30,669 nucleotides of DNA from Limivivens sp034101475 (lineage in GTDB: Bacteria > Bacillota > Clostridia > Lachnospirales > Lachnospiraceae): NCBI GenBank assembly GCA_034101475.1, contig JAXEJQ010000025.1, positions 1 through 30,669 on the forward strand. The letters run 5' to 3'. Numbering within the stretch: position 1 is the stretch's first letter; every line of letters begins with the position of its first letter. Positions 6,819 through 14,847 of this stretch are shown here, piece after piece. Below the pieces are notes generated by a model that was given only the letters and a program-made list of their open reading frames with translations, had not been told where the DNA came from and did not search any database. Position numbers and translations under genes: made by a program.

Positions 6819-7901
6819 CTACTCTCCTTTTTTCGTTAACAGTTTATTCGTAATTGTCTTTGAAGCGAAGTTCAGAAGAATGATGATCACCAGCAGGACG
6901 ATTCCGATGGCACAGGCGGTGGTCAGGTCATTTTCTTCCTTCATCAGGGTGTACATTTTAATAGTCAGAGTTGCGCCGCTGGCAGAATTCCCTACCAGAG
7001 CTCCCGGAATCTTTGCCACCGTTCCGGCTGTCAGAAGCAGTGCCGCCGACTCCCCGACGATTCGTCCGATACTGAGCAGAATCGCTACCAGAATTCCGGG
7101 GAGCGCATTTGGGAGTACGACCTTTGAAATCGTCTGAAGCTTGGTGGCTCCCAGTCCCAGAGAGGATTCCCGGTAAGTACGCGGAACTGTTTTCAGGGCT
7201 TCTTCCGTGGTGTTGATGATTGTCGGAAGCAGAATAATGGACAGGGTCATGGCTCCGGCCAGAATGGAATACTGCATCTGACAGATTTTCACAAAAAACA
7301 GGTTTCCGAAAAGGCCGTAAATAATGGACGGAATACCGGCCAGGTTTTCAATGGCAAAATGGATGGCTGTCATCAGCTTTCCGGGTTTGGCATATTCAAT
7401 CAGATAAACAGCGGATAAGATTCCGATGGGTGCTGCAATCACCAGCGCCAGTATAATCATATAAAGGGTGGTGACAACCATTGGGACTATGCCGCCGCCG
7501 GGCCTTACCACCTTCAGCCGCAGAGAACCGTCCTCCTCTTCCTGCACCTTTGTAATATAGTCGCCCTTTTTCAACTCATAGGCGGCACCTTTCACATTGA
7601 CGGCATTCTTTAATACGGAGTCCTTATCCAGAGAAGTGATTTCCAGTCCTTTTTCCATCTCCTCCAGAGTAACACCCAGGCCATCAATGGTTCCTGTCTG
7701 GATTTCCTCTGCTTTGACATCTGTCCGGATAATAGCGTATGTGGTGGTGTCCTGCCAGTCCCTGGTCAGAAAACCAATGTTGATTCCAGGCAGACCCTTG
7801 ACGAGAATAAAACCGATGATCACAACCAGAATCAGAACGGTAAAGCCGGCAGAGCCGTAAACAGCCGCCTGGGCAATTCGATCCTTTGCTTTTCTGCTCA
7901 T
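6819..7901 (-). CDS. pstA: Phosphate ABC transporter permease PstA with a PDZ-like insertion
   Basis: Membrane permease subunit pairing with PstC. At 360 residues it is about 60-80 longer than typical PstA. The first membrane helix (about 16-36) is followed by an extra extracytoplasmic segment (about 51-133) before the conserved permease core, which has AGIPSIIYGLFG and the cytoplasmic coupling loop TYRESSLGLGATKLQTI. The insert reads like a PDZ fold: a GLGVTLEE strand, GLEITSLDKDS, then AAYELKKGDYITKV, i.e. the usual 'ligand loop, A-G-L-K-x-GD-x-I' order. This is inference from pattern only. The start overlaps the pstC stop as ATGA, so the two are translationally coupled. Everything after the insert looks intact. 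Confidence 0.95.
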   Translation of the reverse strand: MSRKAKDRIAQAAVYGSAGFTVLILVVIIGFILVKGLPGINIGFLTRDWQDTTTYAIIRTDVKAEEIQTGTIDGLGVTLEEMEKGLEITSLDKDSVLKNAVNVKGAAYELKKGDYITKVQEEEDGSLRLKVVRPGGGIVPMVVTTLYMIILALVIAAPIGILSAVYLIEYAKPGKLMTAIHFAIENLAGIPSIIYGLFGNLFFVKICQMQYSILAGAMTLSIILLPTIINTTEEALKTVPRTYRESSLGLGATKLQTISKVVLPNALPGILVAILLSIGRIVGESAALLLTAGTVAKIPGALVGNSASGATLTIKMYTLMKEENDLTTACAIGIVLLVIIILLNFASKTITNKLLTKKGE

Positions 7902-8788
7902 GAGGATTTTTCACCTGCCTTATGTGTCAGTTTGATCAGCGTCAGGTTGACGATCATGATAAAGAAGAACAGAACGACACCTGTTGCGAAGAGCATTTCT
8001 TGCTGGCGTCCGGAGGAATAACTCATTTCCATTGCAATATTTGTGGTCAGCGGACGGATCATGGACCAGATACTGGTGGGCAGTCCCTGGGTGGGATTTC
8101 CTGCGATCATCATTACGGCCATGGTCTCACCGATTGCACGGCCAATTCCAAGAACAGCCGCAGAAAGGATTCCTGATTTGGCTGCCGGCACCACAACTTT
8201 AAAGATCGTCTGCATTTTTGATGCACCGAGTCCCAGGGATGCCTCCCGGTAGGATCTGGGAACCGCACGGATCGCTGCTTCAGAAAGGGATACAATGGTA
8301 GGAAGCACCATGATCGTCAGAACCAGAATGACTGCCAGAAGGGACTGTCCATGAACCTTCGGAGAAATCTGTTTGATGATCGGTACGATTACGCCAAGAC
8401 CAAAGGCGCCGTATAATACAGAAGGAATACCGGCAAGGAGTTCCACTGCCGGTTTGATGATCCTGACTGCTCCCTCCGGTGCAAGTTCGGAAATAAATAC
8501 AGCTGTGAGAACCCCGATGGGGACTCCGATGACCACCGCCCCGAAGGTTGCAAGAACAGAGGCGACAATCATGTAGAAGATTCCGTAAACATCTTCACCC
8601 GGAGCCCATCTGGTCCCTGAGATAAAATCCCAGAAGCTGTATGCATCTTTTCCGAAAAACGGATGCAGTCCCTTATAAAATACGAACACAATAATTGCAA
8701 TGACCGAAACGACGCCTACTAATGCACAGATCAGAAAGATTGCTTCTACTATTTTTTCAAATACATCTCTTTTTACATTTCGGTTCAT
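7898..8788 (-). CDS. pstC: Phosphate ABC transporter permease PstC
   Basis: Integral membrane permease of 296 residues, normal for PstC, with six predicted membrane helices. The core contains AGIPSVLYGAFGLG and the coupling loop SYREASLGLGASKMQTIFKVVVP, the PstB contact site. An AGGAAAAG ribosome site precedes the ATG. It lies 27 bases after pstS and overlaps pstA by four bases (ATGA). Together with PstA it forms the channel for phosphate delivered by PstS. Confidence 0.97.
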   Translation of the reverse strand: MNRNVKRDVFEKIVEAIFLICALVGVVSVIAIIVFVFYKGLHPFFGKDAYSFWDFISGTRWAPGEDVYGIFYMIVASVLATFGAVVIGVPIGVLTAVFISELAPEGAVRIIKPAVELLAGIPSVLYGAFGLGVIVPIIKQISPKVHGQSLLAVILVLTIMVLPTIVSLSEAAIRAVPRSYREASLGLGASKMQTIFKVVVPAAKSGILSAAVLGIGRAIGETMAVMMIAGNPTQGLPTSIWSMIRPLTTNIAMEMSYSSGRQQEMLFATGVVLFFFIMIVNLTLIKLTHKAGEKSS

Positions 8789-8815
8789 AGATATGCTCTT
8801 TTCCTGAAATTCGGA

Positions 8816-9676
8816 TTATTTTGCTTCTGTTTCAGACTCTGCAGCAGCTTCCTCTGCCACGGTGATCTCACCGCTTTCGGTAACGATCTCCTGACCTTCC
8901 TCAGATACGGCAAATTCCAGGAAAGCAAGGCCGGCATCCGCTGCTTTGTCATCATAATAGCAGAATACAAACGGTCTGGACAGCGGGTAGGAACCATCCT
9001 TTGCATTGTCATCGTTTGCCTCAACTCCTGCGATAGACAGCGGCTTTACACTGTCATCAATAAAGGAAAAAGAAACATAACCGATGGCATTTGCGTTTTC
9101 AGCAACAGAGGCCTGTACGTTTCCGTTTCCTTCTACAACGGATGCGTTTCCGGTCAGTCCGCCTGCATCCTCCAGGCCGATCAGCTCTTCAAAAGCGCTT
9201 CTGGTTCCGGAGCTTTCTTCACGGGAAACCACAAAAATATCAGCATCTTCCCCGCCCAGATCTTTCCAGTTGGTGATCTTTCCGGAATAAATATCAGCCA
9301 TCTGTTCTTCGGTGATGTCTGAAACTGCTTCGTTTTCCGGATTTACAATCACTGCGATTCCATCATAGGCGAATACTTCCGTATTCAGGCCTTCGTTGGC
9401 CAGTTCTTCTTCGGTGAGATTTCTGGAAGAAGCGCCGATGTTGTTGGTTCCGGAAATCGTATCGTTGATTCCTGCGGAAGAACCGCTTCCGGTATATTCA
9501 ATGGTAACATCCGGATTCTGAGCTTCAAATTCATCAATCAGCGCGGTCAGAACCTTTTCAACAGAAGTGGATCCGGTAATCACGACCGTTCCATTTAAAT
9601 CCTCAGCACACACTGTCATTTCCAGGGTGCTTACTGCCAGTAAACCGATTGCTGCGATAGCTGCTAATTTTTTCAT
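8816..9676 (-). CDS. pstS: Phosphate-binding protein PstS
   Basis: Extracytoplasmic solute-binding protein of 286 residues. Family motifs include ITGSTSVEKVL (about 33-43), the phosphate-contacting TGSGSSAGI (about 62-70) and SREESSGTRSAFEEL (about 151-165). The N-terminus is a Sec signal peptide, but the only cysteine (Cys23) sits in M-T-V-C, with valine at -1, so a lipobox is not supported; cleavage after VCA would fit signal peptidase I. The C-terminal tail is rich in glutamate and alanine. GGAGGATG precedes the start. The upstream region carries a three-repeat Pho box (9769-9796), and the gene opens the pstSCAB-phoU operon. Confidence 0.96.
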   Translation of the reverse strand: MKKLAAIAAIGLLAVSTLEMTVCAEDLNGTVVITGSTSVEKVLTALIDEFEAQNPDVTIEYTGSGSSAGINDTISGTNNIGASSRNLTEEELANEGLNTEVFAYDGIAVIVNPENEAVSDITEEQMADIYSGKITNWKDLGGEDADIFVVSREESSGTRSAFEELIGLEDAGGLTGNASVVEGNGNVQASVAENANAIGYVSFSFIDDSVKPLSIAGVEANDDNAKDGSYPLSRPFVFCYYDDKAADAGLAFLEFAVSEEGQEIVTESGEITVAEEAAAESETEAK

Positions 9677-9768
9677 CTTGTTTCATCCTCCATAAAATAC
9701 AATCCTTGATTTCTTTGCTTTTCTTTCTTACTTACAAATCTGATTTTAGTGGAGTCAGGTCAGAGAAA

Positions 9769-9796
9769 TATGTTGTTTCTGTAAAATCCATGTAAA
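9769..9796 (-). promoter_or_regulatory. Pho box (PhoP-binding repeats) upstream of pstS
   Basis: On the minus strand TTTACA (9791-9796), TTTACA (9780-9785) and AACATA (9769-9774) are spaced exactly 11 bp apart. This matches the TT(A/T/C)ACA repeat with 11-bp period bound by PhoP in Bacillus. A -10-like TAAAAT follows at 9744-9749, 20 bases downstream. The cognate PhoP/PhoR pair is encoded just upstream. Confidence 0.75.
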
Positions 9797-9817
9797 AAAA
9801 TCCTGTCAGCATCCGAC

Positions 9818-9847
9818 AAAAAAGCAGGCCCTCTTTCGAAAGCCTGC
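9818..9847 (-). terminator. Terminator after phoR
   Basis: GCAGGC (9842-9847 read on minus) pairs with GCCTGC (9824-9829), with a 12-nt loop that can extend the stem, followed by TTTTTT on the minus strand (9818-9823). It begins seven bases past the phoR stop and insulates phoPR from the pstS promoter. A T-run on the plus side suggests weak bidirectional function. Confidence 0.85.
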
Positions 9848-9853
9848 TGCTTT

Positions 9854-11515
9854 TTATAAATGAACGGTAATCACCGTACCCACACCCTCCCGGCTGTGGA
9901 TTTCAATATAGCCTCCATGATATTCCACCACATGTTTGACAATGGAAAGACCCAGGCCCGTTCCGCCGGTCTGTCTGGAATGGCTTTTGTCGACCCGGTA
10001 AAAGCGTTCAAAAATCCGTTCCTGATGCTCGGCCGGAATTCCGATTCCGGTGTCGGTAACCCGGATCACCGGACGCTCTCCCTTTTCAAAAATCTCCAGA
10101 AATACGGTCCCATGGTCTTTATTATATTTGATGGCATTTTCACAGAGGTTGAACATCATGTCATAAAGCATGGAGCGGACACCCAGAAACTGGATAGACT
10201 GCAAATCCGCCTGAAATTCCACCTGACGGCGTCCGGCAACCGGGAGGAGACGTGTCTGGACTTCTGTTCCGATATCCTTCAGATCCAGAACCTCCTTGGC
10301 CTGCACAGCCTGCCCTTCGTCCATCCGGCTGAGCTTGATGATATCATTGATCAGTACCAGGAGCCTTCCGGCCTCTTCATAGATTTTCCCGGCGAAAACC
10401 GGAATATCCTCCGGTCGGACCATCTGGTTCTGAATCATTTCCGCATAGCCGGAAATGGAGGTCAGAGGGGTTTTCAGTTCATGAGAAACATTTGCAGTAA
10501 ATTCCCGGCGCATCTGCTCTGCTTTTTCTTTTTCACTGATATCCACCAGAAACAGAACAACACCGTTGATTCTGCCCTCCTCCAGAACCGGATTGCCGTA
10601 AAGATGAATTTTCCGCTCATAAAAGGTAAGCAGAGTATCCTTTGCTTTCCCCTGTTTGGCAGCGGCAATCACATCGGACATTTCCCTGCTTCTCTGAAAC
10701 AGAGAAATGTTTTTTCCGGTATAATCCATATTCTCCGCCCCCAGGGTTGTTTTCAGACTCTGGTTGATAAAAATAATCCGTTCCTGTCCATCCAGAAGAA
10801 TCAGTCCCTCGTTCATATTCCGGGTGATGGTGTTGAACTTCCGCTCCTGCTCCAGAAGATCTGCCATCTGCTGTTCAATCTGCCGGTTCTGTCTGTCCAT
10901 TCGTTCCAGGAGGGGAGACAGCTCCGGAAACACGCTGCTTTTGGCTGGTTCCTTCAGGTCAATGGCATTGATGGTGGTCACGATTCCACCAGTCAGATGT
11001 CTGGCTCCCAGGAGAGCGCAGAACATAATCAGAAGAGCCACGATCAGCAGAAGAGGAAGCATTTTCAAAAAAATCTGAAAATTGCTGGCATGCTCTGCCG
11101 AAAGGCGCAGAATCTTTCCGTCAGACAGGCGGACTGCATGATAAAAGGTAACGGTCCGCATGGTTTTTGAAAGTCGGCTGCCTGTTCCCTCTCCGGACTT
11201 CAGGGCCTGCTGAACCTCCGGCCGGTCCAGATGGTTTTCCATCTCACCGGTATCCGCTTCACTGTCGTAGAGCACTTCTCCCAGGGGATCAATCAGGGTC
11301 ACCCGGGTCTGGGTCGTATGACCCACGGATGCACAAAAAGAAACAGCATCATCGGCTTCCTCACATGCCTGAGCCACATATGCTGCTTCTGCTGCCAGCT
11401 CATTTCCCACCTGGTCCTTTAAGACGTAATGAAAAAACAACATACAGATGAAGGAAACAAGACTGATGGTAAGAGCCGCCAGAATAAGGATGTTGATATA
11501 AATACGCCTTTTCAT
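9854..11515 (-). CDS. phoR: Phosphate-responsive sensor histidine kinase PhoR
   Basis: Membrane histidine kinase of 553 residues. Order of parts: membrane helix about 8-30, extracytoplasmic sensor about 31-148, second helix about 150-170, a linker/HAMP-like stretch, PAS domain about 225-330, HisKA with phospho-acceptor His345 in NVSHELKTPLTS, and the HATPase domain with N box FNLCENAIKY (about 455-464), DTGIGIP and GGTGLGLSIVKH. This PAS-containing architecture is that of Gram-positive PhoR. The start overlaps the phoP stop as ATGA. Position beside pstS with its Pho box supports a phosphate-sensing role rather than an unrelated kinase. Confidence 0.93.
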   Translation of the reverse strand: MKRRIYINILILAALTISLVSFICMLFFHYVLKDQVGNELAAEAAYVAQACEEADDAVSFCASVGHTTQTRVTLIDPLGEVLYDSEADTGEMENHLDRPEVQQALKSGEGTGSRLSKTMRTVTFYHAVRLSDGKILRLSAEHASNFQIFLKMLPLLLIVALLIMFCALLGARHLTGGIVTTINAIDLKEPAKSSVFPELSPLLERMDRQNRQIEQQMADLLEQERKFNTITRNMNEGLILLDGQERIIFINQSLKTTLGAENMDYTGKNISLFQRSREMSDVIAAAKQGKAKDTLLTFYERKIHLYGNPVLEEGRINGVVLFLVDISEKEKAEQMRREFTANVSHELKTPLTSISGYAEMIQNQMVRPEDIPVFAGKIYEEAGRLLVLINDIIKLSRMDEGQAVQAKEVLDLKDIGTEVQTRLLPVAGRRQVEFQADLQSIQFLGVRSMLYDMMFNLCENAIKYNKDHGTVFLEIFEKGERPVIRVTDTGIGIPAEHQERIFERFYRVDKSHSRQTGGTGLGLSIVKHVVEYHGGYIEIHSREGVGTVITVHL

Positions 11516-12195
11516 CCCTTGTCCTCCAGCTTATAGCCTACGCCCCGGACGGTTTTGATCATGTTTCCGCAGGGGCCCAGTTTCTGCCGGAGGGAACCGA
11601 TATGTACATCCACGGTACGGCTCTCTCCCTCATATTCATAGTTCCAGATCACATCCAGAATTTTGTCTCTGGTAAGGACAATATTCCGGTTTTTCATCAG
11701 ATAATTCAACAATTCAAATTCCTTAAAGGTCAGTGCCACAGGCTTGCCCTGGACAAAAACCTCATGTTTTCTGGTATCCAGAACCAGATCCCCCAGTACC
11801 AGTGTCTCCTCCTCGGAAGGAGAACCGCTCCGGCGCAGAACTGCCCGGACTCTGGATAAAAGCTCCATAACCCCAAAGGGCTTGGTTACATAGTCATCTG
11901 CTCCGGAATCCAGTCCGATCACCTTGTCGTATTCGGTGGATTTCGCGGTCAGCATGATGACCGGAATGTTTCGTAAACGGCTGTTGTTTCTCAGTTTTTT
12001 CAGTATACTGATGCCATCCTCATCAGGAAGCATGATGTCCAGAAGCAGAAGCTGCGGGATCCCTGCGTCCAGACCCTTGTAAAACTCACCTGCGGTGGCA
12101 AAGCCTGTGGCCTCAAAACCTGCTGTTTTCAAAGCATATACCACAAGCTCACGTATGTTCTCATCATCCTCAACTAAAAAAATCTGATCTGCCAT
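11512..12195 (-). CDS. phoP: Response regulator PhoP (OmpR family)
   Basis: DNA-binding response regulator of 227 residues. The receiver domain has the acidic pocket EDDE (about 9-12), phospho-acceptor Asp in LLLLDIMLPDEDG and the conserved Lys in DDYVTKPFG. The C-terminal winged helix has the OmpR pattern LTFKEFELLNYLM, RTVDVHIGSLRQKL and KTVRGVGYKL. I placed the start at 12195 (MADQIFLVEDDE), where the receiver domain begins and AAAGGA lies nine bases upstream; an earlier in-frame start would add a 26-residue tail that overlaps the preceding gene. It lies 37 bases after the Na/Pi transporter gene and is coupled to phoR. Confidence 0.94.
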   Translation of the reverse strand: MADQIFLVEDDENIRELVVYALKTAGFEATGFATAGEFYKGLDAGIPQLLLLDIMLPDEDGISILKKLRNNSRLRNIPVIMLTAKSTEYDKVIGLDSGADDYVTKPFGVMELLSRVRAVLRRSGSPSEEETLVLGDLVLDTRKHEVFVQGKPVALTFKEFELLNYLMKNRNIVLTRDKILDVIWNYEYEGESRTVDVHIGSLRQKLGPCGNMIKTVRGVGYKLEDKG

Positions 12196-12232
12196 TTCGG
12201 ATAGTCCTTTCTCGTCTTCTTCTGTTTGAGAA

Positions 12233-13906
12233 TCAATGTTCAGACATGACATAGCCTGCAAGATTGTAAGCATGGTCGGAAATACGTTCCAGATTGCTGA
12301 TAATATCCAGGAAAATCACGCCGTTGGTAGGCTTGCAGAGCTGTTTGGAAAGGCGTTCGATATGCTTTTCCCGAAGCTCCTCTTCCATATTATCGACCAT
12401 ATCCTCATATTTGACAACCTTTGTAGCGTCTTCCACACTCACATCCTCTCTGGCCTTTATGGAATAACGGAAAGCATTGGAAACCATTTCCATAATTTCC
12501 TGGAGTTCCACACAGGCTTCTTCGGAAAACTGGATCTGATTGCCGTCCCGGTAATCCACCAGCTCCGCAATGTTTTCCGTGTGGTCCCCCACACGTTCAA
12601 TGTCGCTTACGGAATAGAACAGATTGTTGATAATGGTGTGCTGCTCTTCATTCAGGGTCAGATTGCTGATCTTCACCAGATACTCCGTAATCAGTTTTTC
12701 CATCTTGTTGATGGTTTTTTCTGTCTCATAGACTTTTTCGATTTTTTCTTTATCGTAGCTGAGCACACAGTCAAATGCGCGCTGCATGTTTTCGTAGGTG
12801 GTCTTTCCCATATGAACCACTTCCAGGATCGCATTTTCCACAGCGAAGGAAGGAGTCTCCAGGATACGCTTGTCCAGATGACGAAGCGTCACGGTTTCTT
12901 CATCAGCATCTGCCGGAATGTCATCCTCCTCACCTTTCACAAGGACACCGGACAGTGTTACCAGTTTATTGGCAAAGGGGAACAGCACAATGGTACAGAT
13001 GATATTAAAAATCGTGTGAAAAACGGAAATCCCCACACTGTCAATGCCCATCTGCTTCAGCATCGGGTTAAACAGCGAAAAAACAAAAATCAGAGTGCCG
13101 AAAATCAGGGTACCGATGACGTTGAAGGAGAGGTGGATCACAGCAGCACGCTTGGCATTTCTGGGAGCTCCGATACTGGAAAGAAGGGCCGTAAAGCAGG
13201 AGCCGATGTTGGACCCAAGGCTGATGTAGATGGCGGAAGCCGCCGTCACAACGCCTCCGGTGGAAGCCAGGGTCTGAAGAATACCAACCGCTGCGGAAGA
13301 ACTCTGCATGATTCCGGTCACCAGAGCACCGATGGCAATACCCAGAATCGGATTGCTTCCGAACAGTGCAAAAGCTTTTGTGAAAATCGGAAGATCCGTA
13401 TAAACCGTGGCGGAATTCTTCATGAAATCCAGGCCGATGAACAGAAGTCCCAGGCCGACCAGGATCTCACCGTAGGTTTTCTGGCGCTGCTTTTTACAGA
13501 ACATAATCATAAATGCGCCGACACCTACCAGAAGCGGAGCATACAGGGAAGGAGAAACGGCTTTGAAGCTGTCACCCAGCTGTCCCAGAGATACAATCCA
13601 GGCGGTGATACAGGTACCGGTATTCGCGCCCATAATAACGCCCACAGCCTGGGTCAGGGTCATGATCCCGGCATTTACAAATCCAACAACCATAACGGTG
13701 GTGGCACCGCTGCTCTGGATAATCGCAGTAATCAGCGCGCCTACCAGTACAGCCATCAGACGGTTGTTCGTCAGAATCCCCAGAAGTTCCTGCATTTTCT
13801 GGCCGGTGGATTTCTGAATACCGGCTGACATGCTGTGCATACCAAAAAGAAACATACCAAGACCGCCTGCAAAGGTAAACAGGTTTTGTAGATCATTTAT
13901 TGTCAT
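12233..13906 (-). CDS. Na/Pi cotransporter with C-terminal PhoU-like domain
   Basis: Membrane protein of 557 residues in the NptA/YjbB family. The N-terminal half holds the two inverted PNaS repeats, each with the diagnostic QSS: IIQSSGATTV (about 63-72) and IMQSSSAAVG (about 200-209). The C-terminal part from about residue 340 is a soluble PhoU-like helical domain with SDIERVGDHTENIAEL and SNLERISDHAYNLAGY. It moves phosphate with sodium; direction varies among homologues (YjbB exports). The start at 13906 has GGAGAG seven bases upstream and overlaps the mgsA stop as ATGA. The genes mgsA, this transporter, phoP and phoR form one tightly packed unit. Confidence 0.92.
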   Translation of the reverse strand: MTINDLQNLFTFAGGLGMFLFGMHSMSAGIQKSTGQKMQELLGILTNNRLMAVLVGALITAIIQSSGATTVMVVGFVNAGIMTLTQAVGVIMGANTGTCITAWIVSLGQLGDSFKAVSPSLYAPLLVGVGAFMIMFCKKQRQKTYGEILVGLGLLFIGLDFMKNSATVYTDLPIFTKAFALFGSNPILGIAIGALVTGIMQSSSAAVGILQTLASTGGVVTAASAIYISLGSNIGSCFTALLSSIGAPRNAKRAAVIHLSFNVIGTLIFGTLIFVFSLFNPMLKQMGIDSVGISVFHTIFNIICTIVLFPFANKLVTLSGVLVKGEEDDIPADADEETVTLRHLDKRILETPSFAVENAILEVVHMGKTTYENMQRAFDCVLSYDKEKIEKVYETEKTINKMEKLITEYLVKISNLTLNEEQHTIINNLFYSVSDIERVGDHTENIAELVDYRDGNQIQFSEEACVELQEIMEMVSNAFRYSIKAREDVSVEDATKVVKYEDMVDNMEEELREKHIERLSKQLCKPTNGVIFLDIISNLERISDHAYNLAGYVMSEH

Positions 13907-14295
13907 AAGTGTTCTCTCCATTCCAGATCGCCCTTTGACAATCCGATGATTAATGATTCTGCCGTCGCGATATTGGTCGCAATCGGTATGTTGTACTGAT
14001 CACAGTATTTTGAAATCATGTCGATATCCGGCTCCTTGGGATTTAACATCACCGGATTATAAAAGAAGATCACCATGTCCAGCCCGTTTCGCTGGATTGT
14101 CTCCGCAAACTGTTTATCGCCTCCTACAGCACCCGGAAGAAATTTGTGTACTTTCAGATTTGTCACTGCCTCAATCCGCCTGCCGGTAGTACCCGTGGCA
14201 TACAGCTCATGTTTTTCCAGAATCTTTTTATATGCCAGGCAGAAATCCTCCATCAGGTTTTTTTTGGAGTTATGTGCTATTAGCCCAATATTCAT
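13903..14295 (-). CDS. mgsA: Methylglyoxal synthase
   Basis: Converts dihydroxyacetone phosphate to methylglyoxal and inorganic phosphate, bypassing the phosphate-dependent lower glycolytic steps; the E. coli enzyme is inhibited by phosphate. The 130-residue protein starts MNIGLIAHNSKK and shows GTTGRRIE (about 48-55), the catalytic-region GAVGGDKQ (about 67-74), FFYNPV and PIATNIATAE. The start at 14295 has AGGGGTG upstream; the in-frame region before it overlaps the promoter and is not coding. It is the first gene of the unit mgsA-Na/Pi transporter-phoP-phoR and overlaps the next gene by four bases. Expression from a sigma-A promoter at 14323-14352. Confidence 0.95.
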   Translation of the reverse strand: MNIGLIAHNSKKNLMEDFCLAYKKILEKHELYATGTTGRRIEAVTNLKVHKFLPGAVGGDKQFAETIQRNGLDMVIFFYNPVMLNPKEPDIDMISKYCDQYNIPIATNIATAESLIIGLSKGDLEWREHL

Positions 14296-14322
14296 TTTTT
14301 CACCCCTTTTGCATTTGACGTT

Positions 14323-14352
14323 ATTATAGCATAGTTTATTTTCAGGACACAA
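14323..14352 (-). promoter_or_regulatory. Promoter of the mgsA-phoPR unit
   Basis: Minus strand: TTGTGT (14347-14352), 18-bp spacer, TATAAT (14323-14328) with an extended -10 TG (TGCTATAAT). It lies directly behind the SASP terminator. I see no 11-bp TTTACA repeats here, unlike pstS. Confidence 0.75.
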
Positions 14353-14361
14353 TCCTTTTTT

Positions 14362-14397
14362 AAAAAAAAGCAGAGCCTTTTCAGGTTCTGCTTTTTT
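14362..14397 (-). terminator. Terminator between the SASP gene and mgsA
   Basis: GCAGAACC (14384-14391) pairs with GGCTCTGC (14370-14377) allowing one G-U pair, flanked by A-run and T-run so the stem can lengthen; eight T follow on the minus strand. T-run also on the plus side. Confidence 0.9.
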
Positions 14398-14414
14398 CTG
14401 GTTCACCCTCTGGA

Positions 14415-14693
14415 TTACTGCATGCCAGTCTGGCCGCTCATGCCGCTCTGAGTTCCCATACCGCTCTGGGCACCCATTCCCATGGCGCCCTGTCCGGACA
14501 TCTGTCTTTCCTGGGCTTCAATCATTTTCTTCACCATATAGCCGCCGACGCTGCCGTTCTGTCTGGAAGTCAGGTTGCCGTTGTAGCCTTCTGTCAGAGG
14601 AACACCGATTTCACTTGCAACTTCCATTTTGAAACGATCCAGTGCGCCTTTCGCTTCCGGTACTGCTGCTGTGTTAGATGAACGATTTGCCAT
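14415..14693 (-). CDS. Alpha/beta-type small acid-soluble spore protein with Met/Gly-rich tail
   Basis: DNA-binding spore protein of 92 residues that coats and protects forespore DNA. The core shows LDRFKMEVASEIGV (about 18-31), including the ASE/germination-protease region, then the SRQNGSVGGYMVKKMIE stretch (about 42-58) typical of the family. Usual length is about 60-70; here a tail of roughly 28 residues made of Gly, Met, Gln, Ser and Thr in a GM/QSG pattern follows. AGGAGG precedes the ATG at 14693; the open frame extends further upstream but without a ribosome site. A sigma-G-like promoter (14764-14792) and a strong terminator make it a single-gene unit. Confidence 0.93.
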   Translation of the reverse strand: MANRSSNTAAVPEAKGALDRFKMEVASEIGVPLTEGYNGNLTSRQNGSVGGYMVKKMIEAQERQMSGQGAMGMGAQSGMGTQSGMSGQTGMQ

Positions 14694-14763
14694 TTGAATA
14701 CGCCTCCTTAAATGCTTTTTCCTTTTCACTTTTGTTTTGCTGTGCAATTGTTGATTGCAGAAA

Positions 14764-14792
14764 TAGTATGTGAAAAATCGGCGTAAATAAAC
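14764..14792 (-). promoter_or_regulatory. Possible sigma-G promoter of the SASP gene
   Basis: Minus strand: GTTTA (14788-14792), 17-bp spacer, CATACTA (14764-14770). The -10 fits the sigma-G consensus CATNNTA; the -35 matches four of five positions. Placement about 70 bases before the SASP start is suitable. No sigma-A promoter is visible in the gap. Confidence 0.5.
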
Positions 14793-14847
14793 TAGCAATC
14801 CTTTCATGATTTTACATATTTTGATAGTTTCCGGGCAACGGTCCTTT

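Noticed and set aside
5221..7137. Long open frame on the plus strand opposite phoU, pstB and part of pstA
   Set aside because: It is antisense to intact, well-recognised genes, has no ribosome site and no family resemblance.
12236..13828. Long plus-strand frame opposite the Na/Pi cotransporter gene
   Set aside because: Mirror of a strong minus-strand coding sequence; composition (His/Gln/Asn-rich) is typical of antisense frames.
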